A DNA stretch of 64,000 bases from Vicugna pacos. Lineage: Eukaryota; Chordata; Mammalia; Artiodactyla; Camelidae. The translations under genes and the position numbers were made by a program. Numbering within the stretch: position 1 is the first letter of the stretch; each line of letters begins with the position of its first letter. Where the stretch lies: the NCBI RefSeq assembly GCF_048564905.1, contig NC_132992.1, positions 32,474,501 through 32,538,500 on the forward strand. The letters run 5' to 3'. The notes under the pieces are model-generated. The model was given only the letters and a program-made list of their open reading frames with translations, made no database searches and had not been told where the DNA came from. Shown piece after piece: positions 46,829 through 60,387 of this stretch.

Positions 46829-49743
46829 TGAAAAGATGGTAAAACTATTAATTTTAGTAAATTTCAACTCGAGTATATGTTTGAGTGACAAAAGTAGCAC
46901 TTCGGCTGCATTCCAAATTATACTTATCTCAAAAAAAAAATTTGAGCACTTGTTTGAGTTGCAAGCTGAACTAGCCACTTTTTCTGCTAAACACCATTTT
47001 GCTTGAAAGAATAACTGACAGACAAACCATGGTTACTCAGACTTGGAAAGTGTCTGGTAGTGCCTTGAAAATGAATGAACTGAGCCTGTCACATCAAGAA
47101 AAATAATGGATCATTGTTGCTAATGATAGAAAATCTGAGCTTTCAGGCAAAAGTTACAGTTTAGGGAAATTGTATCTGCTACCATGAAGTGGATGGCTCC
47201 CCAGTATTTCAATACTGTTCTGATTTAAAGATATTGGTGATCACATTAATTGCTGTAATACTTTTGAAATTGTGTAATGAAATGTGACAATGTGGAAGAT
47301 GCCTAACCCAGTGATTCAATGATTCCCCGAATGACCAGTGGGTAATGTTACAAAACAAAGCGTGGGTAAAAGTTCCATCCAAAATGTAAACTATATCAAT
47401 GGATTTTAGTGGAAAAGAATATGAAAAGTCCATTAACAGTTTCTGATTTAAAATTGAAACTAACCTATCTTTTTGGACCACATATCTGTGTAAGGTCAGG
47501 TTTTGCTCATATATTTGAGCCATACTAGTATATTGCAATGAACAAAAGGCACAAGCAGACTCTTGAATCCAGCTGTCTTTTAACAAGCCAGCTCTACCCC
47601 GACGGTTAACCAAACATCCCCAGTATCTCCTTTCCTTTGGTCGCTATTCCCCGAAGTTTTCTAGCTGCTCCTTCTTTATGTGGTTTGAAGTCTTTCAACA
47701 GCCTGCTTTTCTCCATTAAATACACTACAGTTTGTCTATAACCTTCAAAGACAACATGTCAATATCAGGAGCAGGGGGAGAAGATAAATGAAGCCAGTTC
47801 GAAGTCCACTATCACAAAATTCAAAGTTCTAGGATGCCCCTGTCCAATCCCTATTGCATTTCTTGGCCTGGCATCCCAGCATTTTTCTCCAAGTGTTCTG
47901 AGTCTCCAAGCAGGAGGCCTGGTCCCACCCAGGCTGGGACAATACTATAGTAAACTCAGAGCCCTCATACTGCCCCCGTCATCTGATCCCTTCTGTGCAT
48001 ACACTTGCCTGGCACTGAGAATGGCCCGGCCTCCTTCCAGGAAGAGCTGAACTTCAGGATACACCCACCCTGGGCCTGTCCCTCCTCTTTCCCACAGAAG
48101 AGCATCTCATACAGCAATGAAAAGCCACATAGAGAAAGAAAATGTCAGATTGCCCAGGTCATGCCATGGCCACTGCAGGAAAGAAGATGAGCTGTAGGTG
48201 AGAGGATTCCTAGACACTTTCAAATAATAAATGTCAGAATAAAAGACCAAAGCCTGGATATTTGTCTAGTGTATCAAAAATATCACTGGACTGGGAAATG
48301 GGATACTTGATTTCTTGTACATTGTCTTTTGAACTTGGATAACTTGGCCAGTGGTGAAACCGCTCTGGATCTTCTTAGAGACTTTCATCTGAACACATAG
48401 GGGAGTGAACATATGATCCTTGAAGCCTCTCCCAGCTGTGACATCCACGAGGCTTCTCTGGAGGCACAGCTGACTCTTGATTACTCGTGTTAGTGGAAAG
48501 AATGTGATCTGAATACTGCAAATATGTAGACAACGTGAAACTCATTTCTGTTTGGCTTTGAAACACATTTCATGGTGTGCAGAAAATCACAGCAAATCGT
48601 GGGGCAGGCATGCAGCTGTATGAGAGTGGGAAGGACTTGTCACGCGATTATAAGTAAAATTGTGATACTTAAATTAAGCCATGGATTTGGATTAGATCCT
48701 CCCGGGAAAGTGTTAAGATCAACTATTTTTTTTCAATTTTGCTCCCTCTTGATAACAACAGTAACAAAATTCACATTCTACTTTAATGGTTAACATTTAA
48801 TGAGGTCACTTTCAATAACCCTAGTGTATCATTTGATTTTTGCAGTGATAGACACTGAGATCAAAGGCAAACCAAGATCAGTGTGTCTTCAGAACCCAAA
48901 GGAGAGTTTTCAGAAACAGAATGACTGTGTCAAAATCAGAGGCCAAACAAGAATATAAATAAAAGGTATCAACTGAATTTAGCCAGAGTCACTGCATGTA
49001 GGTGCACAGGTGTGTCTGGCACATGGGCTCTCAGCCAAGGGAATCAGTGGGACTAAATTTCAGCTCAAAATCTGCTGACTGAGCCAAGACCCTGGTGTAG
49101 GGGTGAATCAACTGGAGAAAAGAAAAACCTTTCATTAAGTTCACAAGTGTCCTCTGTTTGCCGAGCTTGAACCAAGAGGCTGCCTCTGTGTTCACCCAGC
49201 AGGTCACATTTTCCAAGTCACACAAAGCAGCACGTGGGCTACTGGCCTGCATTTAACAACCAGGGAGTCAATGGAGAAGATAAAATTTTAAATTTGTGTG
49301 AAAGCCCTTTGGTCTCTGTAACATCCTCTATGTGTAAAGTGGGGCAGGCAGAGGTGGTTGGGGAGCTCAGCAGGTGACAGGAGACATTACACTGACCACA
49401 TACGTTTTCTGCCTACCCACAGCATGTAGAATCCACTTGAGACATTCAGGTCTGAAGAACTCTTCTGTGGGAAACCATCCGAGAGTAGACTGGCCAGAAA
49501 GCGCAGATGGAAGAAGATGCCATGATTTCTGAAGGTCAATTCTAGTCGCAAAGTCCAGGGTAGATCTAGGCAGCAGGACAGAAGAGCCTGAGGCAGAAGC
49601 ACCTGGAGAGCCTGTGCTGACCTAAGGCCAAGACTCTGATCTTACTGTAGGTTGACTTGGAGAAAAATCCAATGATATGCAGTCGCAGAGGCTAGATAGG
49701 GTGAAACCAAGGGGAGGTTTTTGTAAAGCTCTGTAGCACTGTG

Positions 49744-49756
49744 AGTGGTTGGAGTC
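49744..49756 (+). CDS. TRDD: TRDD gene segment, D3-like, intact (end of unit B)
   Basis: The core is AGTGGTTGGAGTC (13 nt), different from the two other D3-like cores. The 5' 12-RSS has nonamer GGTTTTTGT (49716-49724), spacer 12 bp and heptamer CACTGTG (49737-49743). The 3' 23-RSS has heptamer CACAGTG (49757-49763), spacer 23 bp (49764-49786) and nonamer ACAGAAACT (49787-49795). All three frames are open (SGWS, VVGV, WLES). It adds sequence diversity beyond the shared core of the A and C copies. About 55 bp downstream unit C begins. Confidence 0.94.
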
Positions 49757-52394
49757 CACAGTGCTACAAAACCCACAGAGACCTCTACAGAAACTGCAGG
49801 GGCAAAGGAGTATTTCCCCAGGGAGTCCTCAGCTGGGCTACCGTGACTATCAGTCACTTTCCCCATGCCCCCGTGATTGAACACCCACAGAATAGCAACT
49901 GCCCTTTTAGTCTGCTCAAGTCATCCAGACCCAAGTTCACTAAAATGTTATTACCAATAGTCTGATGGAAAATTACATGGTCTAATGTGACTATTAAATC
50001 AGATCATTCACTAAGCAGAGAATTCCCTCTTTTTGTGTAAATGTTCTAGCTTATTTGAATTTTCCAGTTATTTCCTTTCTGAAAGTAACTCTCAATGGGC
50101 TCCCCTGTGCTTCTCATTTCCATTACAAGGTCAATGTACAAGTTAAATTTTTAAATTTCTTGAGATACCTCTATGGAGAGACTTCCCCTTCCATTTCTCT
50201 ATTATCCCAGGCATCGATAAGGAGCAAAGAGCTCAGGCTTGGACCACCTTGGGACATAGAGCAACCATAAAACTTGCCCTCCATGTCATTGTTCCACACC
50301 AGACTAGTGACCTAGTGTCTTCTACAGCATTTATTCCTCACTGTCTTTCTCTAATCTTACTCTTTGGGCCTCCAGTTTATAAATTCAGACATTCTTCTTT
50401 GAAAAATATTCACAGTGTTGATAATGTAAAAACTTTCCACTTTTCTCTTCTCCTCCCAGCCTCCCTCACCCTGAGCTTTACAACTTCCAGCAATGATCTT
50501 TCCCGGATCATTTGCATCTCAGCCGGGAAATGATGCAAACCAATCCTTTCCTATTCCAGTTTTTTGCTTCTCAGTCCTACCCCACCATAAGCAGGTTAGG
50601 ACCACCTTGGGCCATTGTGGGTGTTTTTCTCAGAGATCTGTTTCCAAAGCAGCATTCCCCACATTCTGATGGGTGAAGATAGTGAAGGACATCTTTTGGG
50701 GACTGAGCCTGAACTCCATTGACATTATGACACTTGAAAGTGCCTGACCCAGAAAGACTTGGAAGTTTCTACCTAAATCCAAGTCCAGCTACTACATCAC
50801 TGTAATTTGCGATTGAAAAAAAAAGGCGAGCTAAATATGTATCACTCCTCTAAAGGTTCAGAACTGAATCTCAGATTTACAGATATGTGGATTTATGAAG
50901 CTCCAGGGCAAGAGTTGGATGCACCAGTTCTGTGGGCTACAATGGAGCTGTCCAGATCATATGCCTTCAGTGGAAGAAAGACGCAGTGCCACTTTAGACA
51001 ACTCCAGCTCTCTGGTCTACCTGTGTTCTCCTGAAACCACACCTCATCCTACCATGTATTTATGGAGAGATTAAGTCTTCTCAAAAATAACCTGGACCAA
51101 GTCAACACACTCTTTGTTAGGCTTCAGATTTAAAGTAAAGTAAGTGATTCTGACTCCGAGTTAAATCTTTCCCTCTCTCCGAAGCTGATTTCAACCACAC
51201 TATGTTTAGCTTTGAATATATTTTTACCACTTCCTGTACATTATTCTTCAGATAGAGAATTCAGTGATGAAAACTGAGAATCTATCATACATATAAGAAT
51301 TAACTCAACTATCAGTGCAGAATGAGTATGTGGGGAGAAGACAAATTTGCAGCAAGATTTACTAACCTCTATTTTCAAGAGAAAACAATAAAGAAGTTTT
51401 TTTCCTACAGCGACTTTCTCTCTGATAGGTTGTTTGCCATGAGGCATTAAAATGGTTCTGCCATTGCTTTTTGGCTTCCACACCTCAAGCCACCTGGTCT
51501 CCACCACACCTGGAGGAGGGTCTCTTTGTTCAGCATTGTCGATGCCATCACACTCATCCCAGAAGGCAGATCTGACTATATAGATTGGCTAATAAACCTA
51601 CAAAAGCCCATGTTCTAAGAGAGAGGTGGAAAGTGGTGGCATAGAGGGGACCTGGCTGCTGGGAAACTGTTCAAATCTGCTGCTGACTCAGGCTTCTCAC
51701 CACCCACCTAATCCAACAGATGCATCCTCCTTATGAGGTACCAGAGGCGCAGAATGTCACATCCTGTGGTTCCTGTACCCCCTGACACCCCACATTTCAG
51801 TTCCTTTCCAGTTCAGAGAACAAAAGCTGCTGGCTTTGGGCCAGTTCACAACAGATGTGGGGCACAACCACCAACTATCCAGGAAGCATCCACGGGGGCA
51901 GGGCATGAGAATCAGCCTCTCAGAAATTCCCATACTTGTGATCCCATCAATCATCTAACACCTGCCCAAGGGAGACACTGGGAGACTTTCTCCTGAGCAT
52001 CTTCAAGAATTTAATGCTTCCTGTTGGGAATTGAGAAGGCTGAATTGTGACTAAGTCTAAGAGGCTGAGAGTTAAGGGAATTATTGGAAAACAAGTCTGA
52101 CCACTTGACATGCACTTTGGGAAAAGCTGTCCAAAACTTGGACAGAACACGTTCCTGTATCACTGACCCTGCCCATCTCCCTCTCTGAATCCACGTGGTG
52201 ATCACACACTGGACAGGCTTTCAAAACTGTGAGGAACAGGACCTTTCCTTTCCCCCCATGCAGGACAATGGGGCCGAGGACTCTGCTCATCGGAATGTTA
52301 CTGCTGCTTTTTGTGTCAGGCCTTGCGAGGATGTCCTTGTGCTCCAACTGTCTGCAAGCACTTGTACCCTAGCATTCCCGAAGTGCTGTATTTC

Positions 52395-52480
52395 CTTTTT
52401 TTTAGTTGAAGTATAATTGATTTACAATATTTCAGGTGTGCAGCAAAGTGATTCATATATACATATACATCTTTTACTAC
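52395..52480 (-). mobile_element. Short L1 3' end fragment (unit C)
   Basis: The stretch 'ttttttttagttgaagtataattgatttacaatatttcaggtgtgcagcaaagtgattca' is a minus-strand L1 3' end. Units A, B and D lack it at the matching place. Confidence 0.8.
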
Positions 52481-52753
52481 CTTTGTGACCCCAAAAATCA
52501 TCCTTTCTGGCCAGTGCCTATTTAGTAAAATGAAGAAAATTAGGAAGCATAGACACAAAGTCAAGGAAAGACACAAAATCATTCATACCAAAGAGAATAC
52601 TTATGGACTCAAATTATTTATAACTTGAATTGATACAACCTGATCTTCCAAGAAAATAAAAAAGTCAGTATTGGGATTTGTACTTTCTTAGCATCTCTGG
52701 TAGAAACATGAGAATTCAAGGAGTACAGTATTTTTGAATCCTACAGTTGTCAA

Positions 52754-52792
52754 ACACACACACACACACTCACACACACACACACACACACA
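52754..52792 (+). repeat. CA microsatellite (unit C)
   Basis: About 19 CA units with one CT interruption, at the place of the shorter CA run in unit B. Confidence 0.9.
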
Positions 52793-54103
52793 AAGTTCTC
52801 AGCTGTGGCAGGAATGATCCAAAGTCTTGGCAAGAGCTAAGGGGGGCTGCCAGCTGCCAACCCTCTGCTACTGGAAAGTAGGTCATCCGTGGCTCCTCAT
52901 TCTCCTCTTTCTGAGCCCTTACCTTGGACCCTCCACCTCATCACATCCGTCATATGCTTTTATTCTGTTCTCATCAAAACTCGATCTCGAGAATGACCTG
53001 GAACCCTTTCACACTACTTTAGTAAACAATGGTAACTGATGGAGGCTTTAGATTTTCTGAGGTTGGGGTGAGAAGGAGGGAACACCGTATTTTAACACAG
53101 ATAATAGCCATAAGCTAAAGGCTGAAGCAACCACAGCAGAATTTTCAAAGGCTGAGGCTGAGTTTGCCCAAACTGAAAGGTAGAAGTTTGTTCTCTCTTT
53201 CCTTTGAGGCTCAGTGTGGATCAGACGAGGAGAATCTAGAGTCTCCCAGAGTGAGCACTTATCTCCCCGTGTCCAGGAACACAGAGAACATTAACCTACC
53301 CATGGAAGAGAATCTGCAGCAGAAGGCAGAACTGGGGCCGAGAGGGAAAAAAAAACAAGATATGCATATTAGGTAGATCGAGCTATAGACAGATAAGTAT
53401 ATTTAAAGTGATTTCATTTCAGTAGCAGGAATTGCTTTCTAGTAGTTGACCATTCAGCAGTGAAAGATACATCCTTGTTAGAGAGTGAGTTCAGGTGGAT
53501 GATTACACTGGGCAGATTGTCTGCATTGATTGGGAGCTAAAACTCAATGACCTGAGTTCTGTCCTCCCTAGAATTCATTACTGAATCCTATATCAAAAGA
53601 AAATCCAACTGCTACCAAAAAACAACTACAGTTACTATTTTGGTATATTTCACCCAGTTTTCCTTCCAATATATAGATTATTTAATATTTTGTATATGTA
53701 ATCAGATTCCCTATACACATTCTGTATCTTTTTTTAACATAATAAATTTTCTATGTTATTAGATACTTTTCACAATCAGTATTTAATGAACTATATTAAC
53801 ATTGTATCTAGGAACATACTATGGTTTAATCAGTCCCCTTAAGACTGAGAAATTAGCCCCATTTTCCCTCAATTAGAAGATTTAAAATAAAGATTTGTAG
53901 CCAACTTGACTCTATAAACTCTCTTAGGTGAGGATTAATTTGTCAAATTCTACCTGAAATGTATTCATGTATTAGTCTAGTTACACATACATTTTTAAAC
54001 CAAGTATTATAATTAATTTTGAAATACTATTTTTTTCCATTCTCACAGTTACAGAATTTTATACAAATTCCTCAAGAGCATCTCGAATCAATGTATTTGT
54101 CAC

Positions 54104-54691
54104 AGTAGAGCTGTTTTTTTTCTTGTATCTATATTTTTTATTGAAGCATAGTCAGTTTACAATGTCATGTTAATTTCTGGTGTACAGCATAATGCTTCAG
54201 TCATCTATGAACATAAATATATTTGTTTTCATATTCTTTTTCACCATAAGTTACTACAAGATATTGAATATAGTTCCATGGGCTATACAGTATAAACTTG
54301 TTTATCTATTTCATATATATTAGTTAGTATCTGCAAACCTCAAACTCCTAATTTATCCTTTCCTACCCCTTCCCCCCTTGGTAAGCATAAGTTTGTCTGT
54401 GAGTCTGTTTCAGTTTTGTAAATAAGTTTGTTTGGCTTTTTTTTTCTTTTGATTCCACATATAAGTGATATCATATTGTATTTTTCTTTCTCTTTCTGAC
54501 TTACTTCATTTAGAATGACAATCTCCAGGTCCACCCACGCTGCAAATGGCATTATTTTATTATTTTTTATGGCTGAGTAGTATTCCATTGTATAAATATA
54601 CCACAACTTCTTTATCCAGTCATCTGTTGATGGACATTTAGGTTGTTTCCGTGTCTTGGTTATTGTAAGTAAGGCTGAGTAGAGGTGCTTT
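54104..54691 (-). mobile_element. L1 3' end insertion specific to unit C
   Basis: Minus-strand L1 from a T-rich start at 54113 through the 3' UTR into the ORF2 tail (minus-strand frame with LYSALLTITKTRKQPKCP and YIYTMEYYSAIKNN). A near-perfect flanking duplication is seen (AGTAGAGCTGTTTTTTT at left, AGTAGAGGTGCTTTTTAA at right). Units A and B have the uninterrupted site, so it inserted after duplication. Confidence 0.88.
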
Positions 54692-57600
54692 TTAAAATAT
54701 TCAAACACTTTCAAAAGCATATCAACTCCCTTGTGTCTAAGTTGTTTGAATTATAGCACATTAGGAATCCACATATGAAGCTATCACTAAAACATTTTTG
54801 AATCACAATATTTACTCATAAACATTAGGACTGTTGGTTGTCATTTATCCTGTAAGTGAATATTCATGATTTTTACAACATAACATTGGCTTTAAAAGAT
54901 TTCTTTAAGCAATATTGAACACTTGTCATTTCTAAGGCATACTCCCAAGAATAGTTACTAAGCTGCTGTTAAATTAATTATTCATCTTTTCCACTAAACT
55001 CATCTGCTGACTTCCAGAAGTAGCCATGATGGAGCATTGATTAAGAACATTCCTGGTGAATGTGTCTTCACTAAGCTGTACTTCACTGTGCAAAATCAAA
55101 GAATTGCATGAAAGTATTATTATATTGCTATTTGTATTTTTGTAAAGAATCAAATATAAGGGGACTCTATCTTCTCTGAGGATCATAAAACTCACTTTAA
55201 ATTCCAACATGTATAGTGTTTTCTCACAGTAAATTACCCAATGTAGAAATATTTGCTCAAAATACAATGAAATCAAAGCTGTCAGGCAAAAATTAGAGTT
55301 GAAGGAAACTTATATCTGCCACCATGAGCCGGATGGCTCCCCAGTATTTAAATACTGTTCTGATTTAAAGATATTGGTGGTCATATTAACTACTGTAATA
55401 TTTTTGGTATTGTATAATGAAACGCATCAGCATCTGGAAGTTGCCTAACTCGGTGAGCCAATTATTTCCCAAAGACCAATGGGTAATGTTACTAAGCCAT
55501 GCATGGGTGAAAGTCCCATCCAAAATGCAAGCTAGACCAAAGGACTTTAATGGAAATGAACATGAAAAATGTATTAACATGGTTTAAGATTCCACATTGC
55601 AACTAACCTATCTTTTCAAGCTACATATGTGTGTGAGGCCAAGTTTTTTTTGTATATTCAACAAAAACAATGTATTGCAATAGAATGTATGAGCAAACAT
55701 GAAAATCTGTTTTTTAATAAGCCCACCCTTCCCTGACAGTTGTCAAAAGACTGATCCAGCATCCCCATGAACTCCCTTCCTTTGGTCTACTTTCCCCAAT
55801 GTTTTTTACCTCTTCCTCTCTATACATGGTTGAAGTCTTTTTATAGCCTGATACTCTTCTTTGAATACACTGCCATTTGTATGTAATTCTCAAAGAGTAC
55901 ATGTCAGTCTTGAAAGTAGGAAGTAGAGATAAAGCTAGCTCAGAGTCACAATCCCAAGTCTTCCAAAAACAGAGGGTGCCCCTGTCCAATCTCTATTTCC
56001 TTTCTTCTCCTGGTTTCCCATAAATTTTCTCCAAGTGCTCTAAGTCTTCAAGAAGAGACCTGGTCAGAGCTAACTGGACAATACCGTGGGAAACTCAGTC
56101 CTCACACACCATATCTATGTCTATTCCTGCCAGAAATGTACATGCCTGGCACTGAGAACACGACCCAGCGTCCTTCCAGGAAGAGTTGGACGTCAGGATG
56201 AACTCACCTTGTTCCGGCCCCTCCCTGTTCCGCAGAAGAGCATCTCATACAGCAATAAAAGTCACATAAAGAAAGAAGTAATCAGGCTGCCCTGGCAGTT
56301 CTATGGCTACTCCAGAGAAGGAGATCCACTGTAGGGCTAAGAGGATACACTTTCAAATAATAAACATCAGAATTAAAGACTGAAGACTGTATATGTACCA
56401 AATATCTCAGGGATGCACACCCACCTGTATCGGAGGCCCTGCAAAGTCCCTGGAAGATACTCTGGTCACAGGGAGGAGTGAAGAGCTGGGAAACACAACA
56501 GCCCCATCTCCTCAGGATTCAGCAACCAGAACACTCTGCCAGGCGCCACAGGAGTCACGGCCCCAGACCCACAAGGTTGCAGAGTTTCGGTTGTAGTGTA
56601 CCCTTTAATTGCCTTGTCATTCCCAACTTTTTTTAAAATAAATAATCATATAGCTATTTCTATTCTAACCAGTTTCTCTTGGCTGCTTGGGAAAGTCTGC
56701 ACCAGCACTAGGAGAGAGTCAGTGAGGCTCACAGGGGTTCATCAGAAACAAGCTATTATTCAACACGCTAACCAACCATCTCTTGCCATTTCAAAGACTA
56801 GCACCTAAACCAGCACCTAGGCTAACCCACAAGGCCCCTGAGGCCCTCATTTTCTTGTTCTCAGTCCCAATCCCTCTCCTGTTACCTGGTCTGATTCTGA
56901 GACTATAACATTTCTTCTGCTTCTCTTCTCCTGCTTATTTTTTGAGTTCCGAATCTGCAAAAGTGTTAGACTCTCGGTATGGAGATGGAGTTGCTTGGCG
57001 TTCACAGGGCAGGCATGCAGCTGAATGGAGGATGGGAAGGACTTGTCTCAAGATTATCAGTAAAATTGTGATACTGAAAGCAAGCCACGGATTTGGATTA
57101 GATCCTCCAGGGAAAGTGTGAAGATCAACCTTTTTTCAATCCTGCTCCCTCTTGTTAATAATAACAACACGTTTCACATTCTTCTTTAATGGTTAACATT
57201 TATGAGGTCACTTTCCATGACCCTAGTGTATCACTTTATTTTCACAGTGATAGACACAGAGATCAAAGGAAAACCAAGGCCAGGTGAAAGTTTCCAAAAA
57301 GGGCATGATCATGTTAAAAATCAGATATCCAATAAGAAGGTAAATAAAAAGCATCAACAAAACAGCCAGAGTCACTGTGTCTAGGTGTACAGGTGTGTGG
57401 GGCACAAGGGTTCTTCACCAAAGGGACAAGTGGGGATAAAGTTCACCTCAAGCTCTGCTGGCCAAGCCAAGACCGTCGTGTGAAGGTGCATCCACTGGAG
57501 AAAAGGAAGCCTTTCATAAATTTCACAAAGGTGTCCTCTGCCTGCCAAAGTTAAAACCCTAGGAGTTTCCTCCCTATTCACCCAGCAGGTCACCTTTTCC

Positions 57601-58132
57601 AAGTCACACCAAATAGCAGAAGGGGTACTACTGGCCCTGTATTTACCAACCAGGAAGTCAAGGAACAGGATAAAATTAAGTTTATGTGAAAGCCCTTCCA
57701 TCTGTACAACTCCCTCCATGTGTGAACTGGGGCAGGCAGACATGGTTGGGGAGCTCAGCAGGTGACAGGAGAAATTACATTGACCACAAACATCTTCTGC
57801 CTACCCACAGCGTGTAGAATCCACTTGAGACATTCGGGTTTGATGACCTCCTCTGTGGGAAGCCATCTGAGAGCAGACTGGCCAGAAAGCACAGATGGAA
57901 GAAGATGCCATGGTTTCTGAAGGTCAATTCTAGTCGCAAAGTCCAGGGCACATCTAGGCAGCAGGACAGAGGAGCCTGAGGCAGAAGCACCAGGTGAGCC
58001 TGCGCTGACCTAAGGCCAAGACTCTTTGGTCTTGCTGTAGCTTGACTTGGAGAAAAATCCAACAATGAGGGTTCTCAGAGGCTGGAAAGGGGGAACCAAG
58101 GGGAGGTTTTTGTAAAGGTCTGTAGCACTGTG

Positions 58133-58143
58133 GGTGGGATTTC
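58133..58143 (+). CDS. TRDD: TRDD gene segment, D3-like, intact (end of unit C)
   Basis: The core is GGTGGGATTTC, identical to that at 39520. The 5' 12-RSS has nonamer GGTTTTTGT (58105-58113), spacer 12 bp and heptamer CACTGTG (58126-58132). The 3' 23-RSS has heptamer CACAGTG (58144-58150), spacer 23 bp (58151-58173) and nonamer ACAGAAACT (58174-58182). The sequence around it, from about 57750 to 58430, is almost the same as 39140-39780, on both sides of the unit junction. Once rearranged, its product cannot be told from that of the unit A segment by core sequence alone. Confidence 0.94.
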
Positions 58144-60387
58144 CACAGTGCTACAAAACCCACAGAGACCTCTACAGAAACTGCAGGGGTAAAAGTGAAG
58201 TTTCCCTGTGAATTTCTCAGCCCAGCTGCAGTAACTACCAGACTGATTGTCCCCTGTGTCGCCCTGATTGAACTACCACAAAACACCAGCTGCCATTTTT
58301 ACTTCACACAGGACATCCAGACCCAAGCTCACGAAAATGCTGCTCCCAAAAATCTGACGGGATATTACACATTCCAAACTATGATAAGCCTGACCATTCA
58401 CTCAGCAGGGAATTTCCTCTTTTCCTATAAATGCTCTGGTTTATTTGTATTTTCTAGTATTTCCTTTCTGAGGCTGACTCCCAAAGGACTCTCCTGTGCG
58501 TTCTAATTTCCAGTACAAGGTCAATGTATAACTTCAATTTTTTAATTTCTCCACACACTTCTTTGGACAGACTTCCTTTTCCATTTCTCTGTTCTCCCAG
58601 GCACCAATCAGGAGCAAAGGACTAAAGCTTGGATTAACTTGGAACACACGGGCAACCATTAAAAAAAAGGTCCGGTTCATTGCTTCATTGCCAATTATTC
58701 ATTTAGAGTCTTTTGAGAGACTTCTGCAGCATTTATTCCTCACTGTCTCGCTGTTTTTCTCTAATCTTGATCCTTGGGCCTCCATTTTATAAATTCATAC
58801 TTTCTTCTGAAATCTACTGAGTGTTGATGGTCTACAAACCTTTCACCTCTCAGTTCTGTTTCCAGCCTCCCTCACCCTGAGCTTTACAACTTCCAACAAT
58901 GACCTTTCCCAGACCATGTGAATCTCAACTGGGAAATGATACAAACCAGTCCCTTCCTATTCCAGTTTTTTTGCTTCTCAGTCCTACCCTTAACCACATA
59001 GGACTGGAAACTTAGGACCACCTTGTACCACTGTGGACATTTTTCTCAGAGATCTGTCCCCAAAGCAGCATTTGGGACCTTGTCTGAACTGCGTGGTATT
59101 ACAACTCTTTAAGGTGCCTGACTCAGAGGGACTCTGCCCATGTATTTATGGGCAGATCAAGTCCATTCAAAAATAACCTGGAACAAGTCAACATACTCTT
59201 TGTTAAGCCTCAGACTCAAAAATACGTGAATCTGACTCAAGAGTAGAATCTTTCCCTCTCCAAAGCAGACTCCAAGAGCTGGGTGTAAAGCAGGTCTCTA
59301 ACCACCCTATAGTTACATTTGCACATATGTCTCCCACTTCCTGCCTCCTGTCTCCGCATACAGAGAATTCGGTGATGAAAATTAAGACTCTATCCCACAT
59401 ACACTAATTGAACCAACTATCAGTGTAGAATGAATGTGTAGAACAGAAGGCAGTTTTGTACCAAAATTTGCTAACCTCTATTTACATACGAAAAACAATG
59501 GACACTTTCTTCCTATAGTGACTTTCTCTCTGATAGGTTGCTTGCCACCAGGGGCTAGTTCGGATGCTTATGCCATTACTTTTTGCTTTCACACCCCAAA
59601 CCACCTGGTCTTCACGACACCTGGACAAGGATCTCTTTGTTCAGCATTGTTGGTGCCATCACACTCATCCCAGAAGGCAGTCCTGACTATATAGATTGGC
59701 TAATAAATCTGCAAAAGCCCATGTTCTAAGAGAGAGGTGGAAAGTGGTGGCATAGATGGGACCTGGCTCCTGGGAAGCTCCTCAGATCTGCTGCTGACTC
59801 ACGCTTCTCACCACCCACCTAATCCAACAGATGCATCCTCCTTATGAGGTACCAGAGGCCCAGAATGTCACATCCTGTGGTTCCTGAACCCCCTGACACC
59901 CCACATTTCAGTTCCTTTCCAGTTCAGAGAACAAAAGCTGCTGGCTTTGGGCCAGTTCACAACAGATGTGGGGCACAACCACCAACTACCCAGGAAGCAT
60001 CCACGGGGGCAGGGCATGAGAATCAGCCTCTCAGAAATTCCCATACTTGTGATCCCATCAATCATCTAACACCTGCCCAAGGGAGACACTGGGAGACTTT
60101 CTCCTGAGCATCTTCAGGGATTTAATGCTTCCTGTTGGGAACTGAGAAGGCTGAATTGTGACTAAGTCTAAGAGGCTGAGAGTTAAGGGAATTATTGGAA
60201 AACAAGTCTGACCACTTGACATGCACTTTGGGAACACCTGAAAATCTATCCAAAACTTGGACAGAACACGTTCCTATATCACTGACCCTGCCCATCTCCC
60301 TCTCCAAATCCACGTGGTGATCACACCCTGGACAGGCTTTCAGAGCCGTGAGCAGAAGGACCTTTCCTTTCCCCCCATGCAGGACAA

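Larger units (their letters stand above)
39613..49850 (+). repeat. Tandem duplication unit B
   Basis: Second copy of the TRDD-bearing block, about 10.2 kb. It holds a damaged D2-like segment (44948), an MLT1-like LTR (46408), a GATA microsatellite and an intact D3-like segment (49744). Relative to unit A it lacks about 2.5 kb (junction near 46330). Apart from listed items no gene was recognised. The stretch 48240-48600 matches A (37280-37640), while 48600-48980 matches C (57005-57380). Confidence 0.87.
49851..58237 (+). repeat. Tandem duplication unit C (D2 region deleted)
   Basis: Third copy, about 8.4 kb. A junction near 55268 joins sequence matching A 31018 to sequence matching A 36165, so the D2-like segment and the MLT1-like LTR are gone. 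It carries a unit-specific L1 (54121-54673), a smaller L1 piece (52395-52480) and a long CA run. It ends with an intact D3-like segment (58133). Apart from listed items no gene was recognised. Confidence 0.87.
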
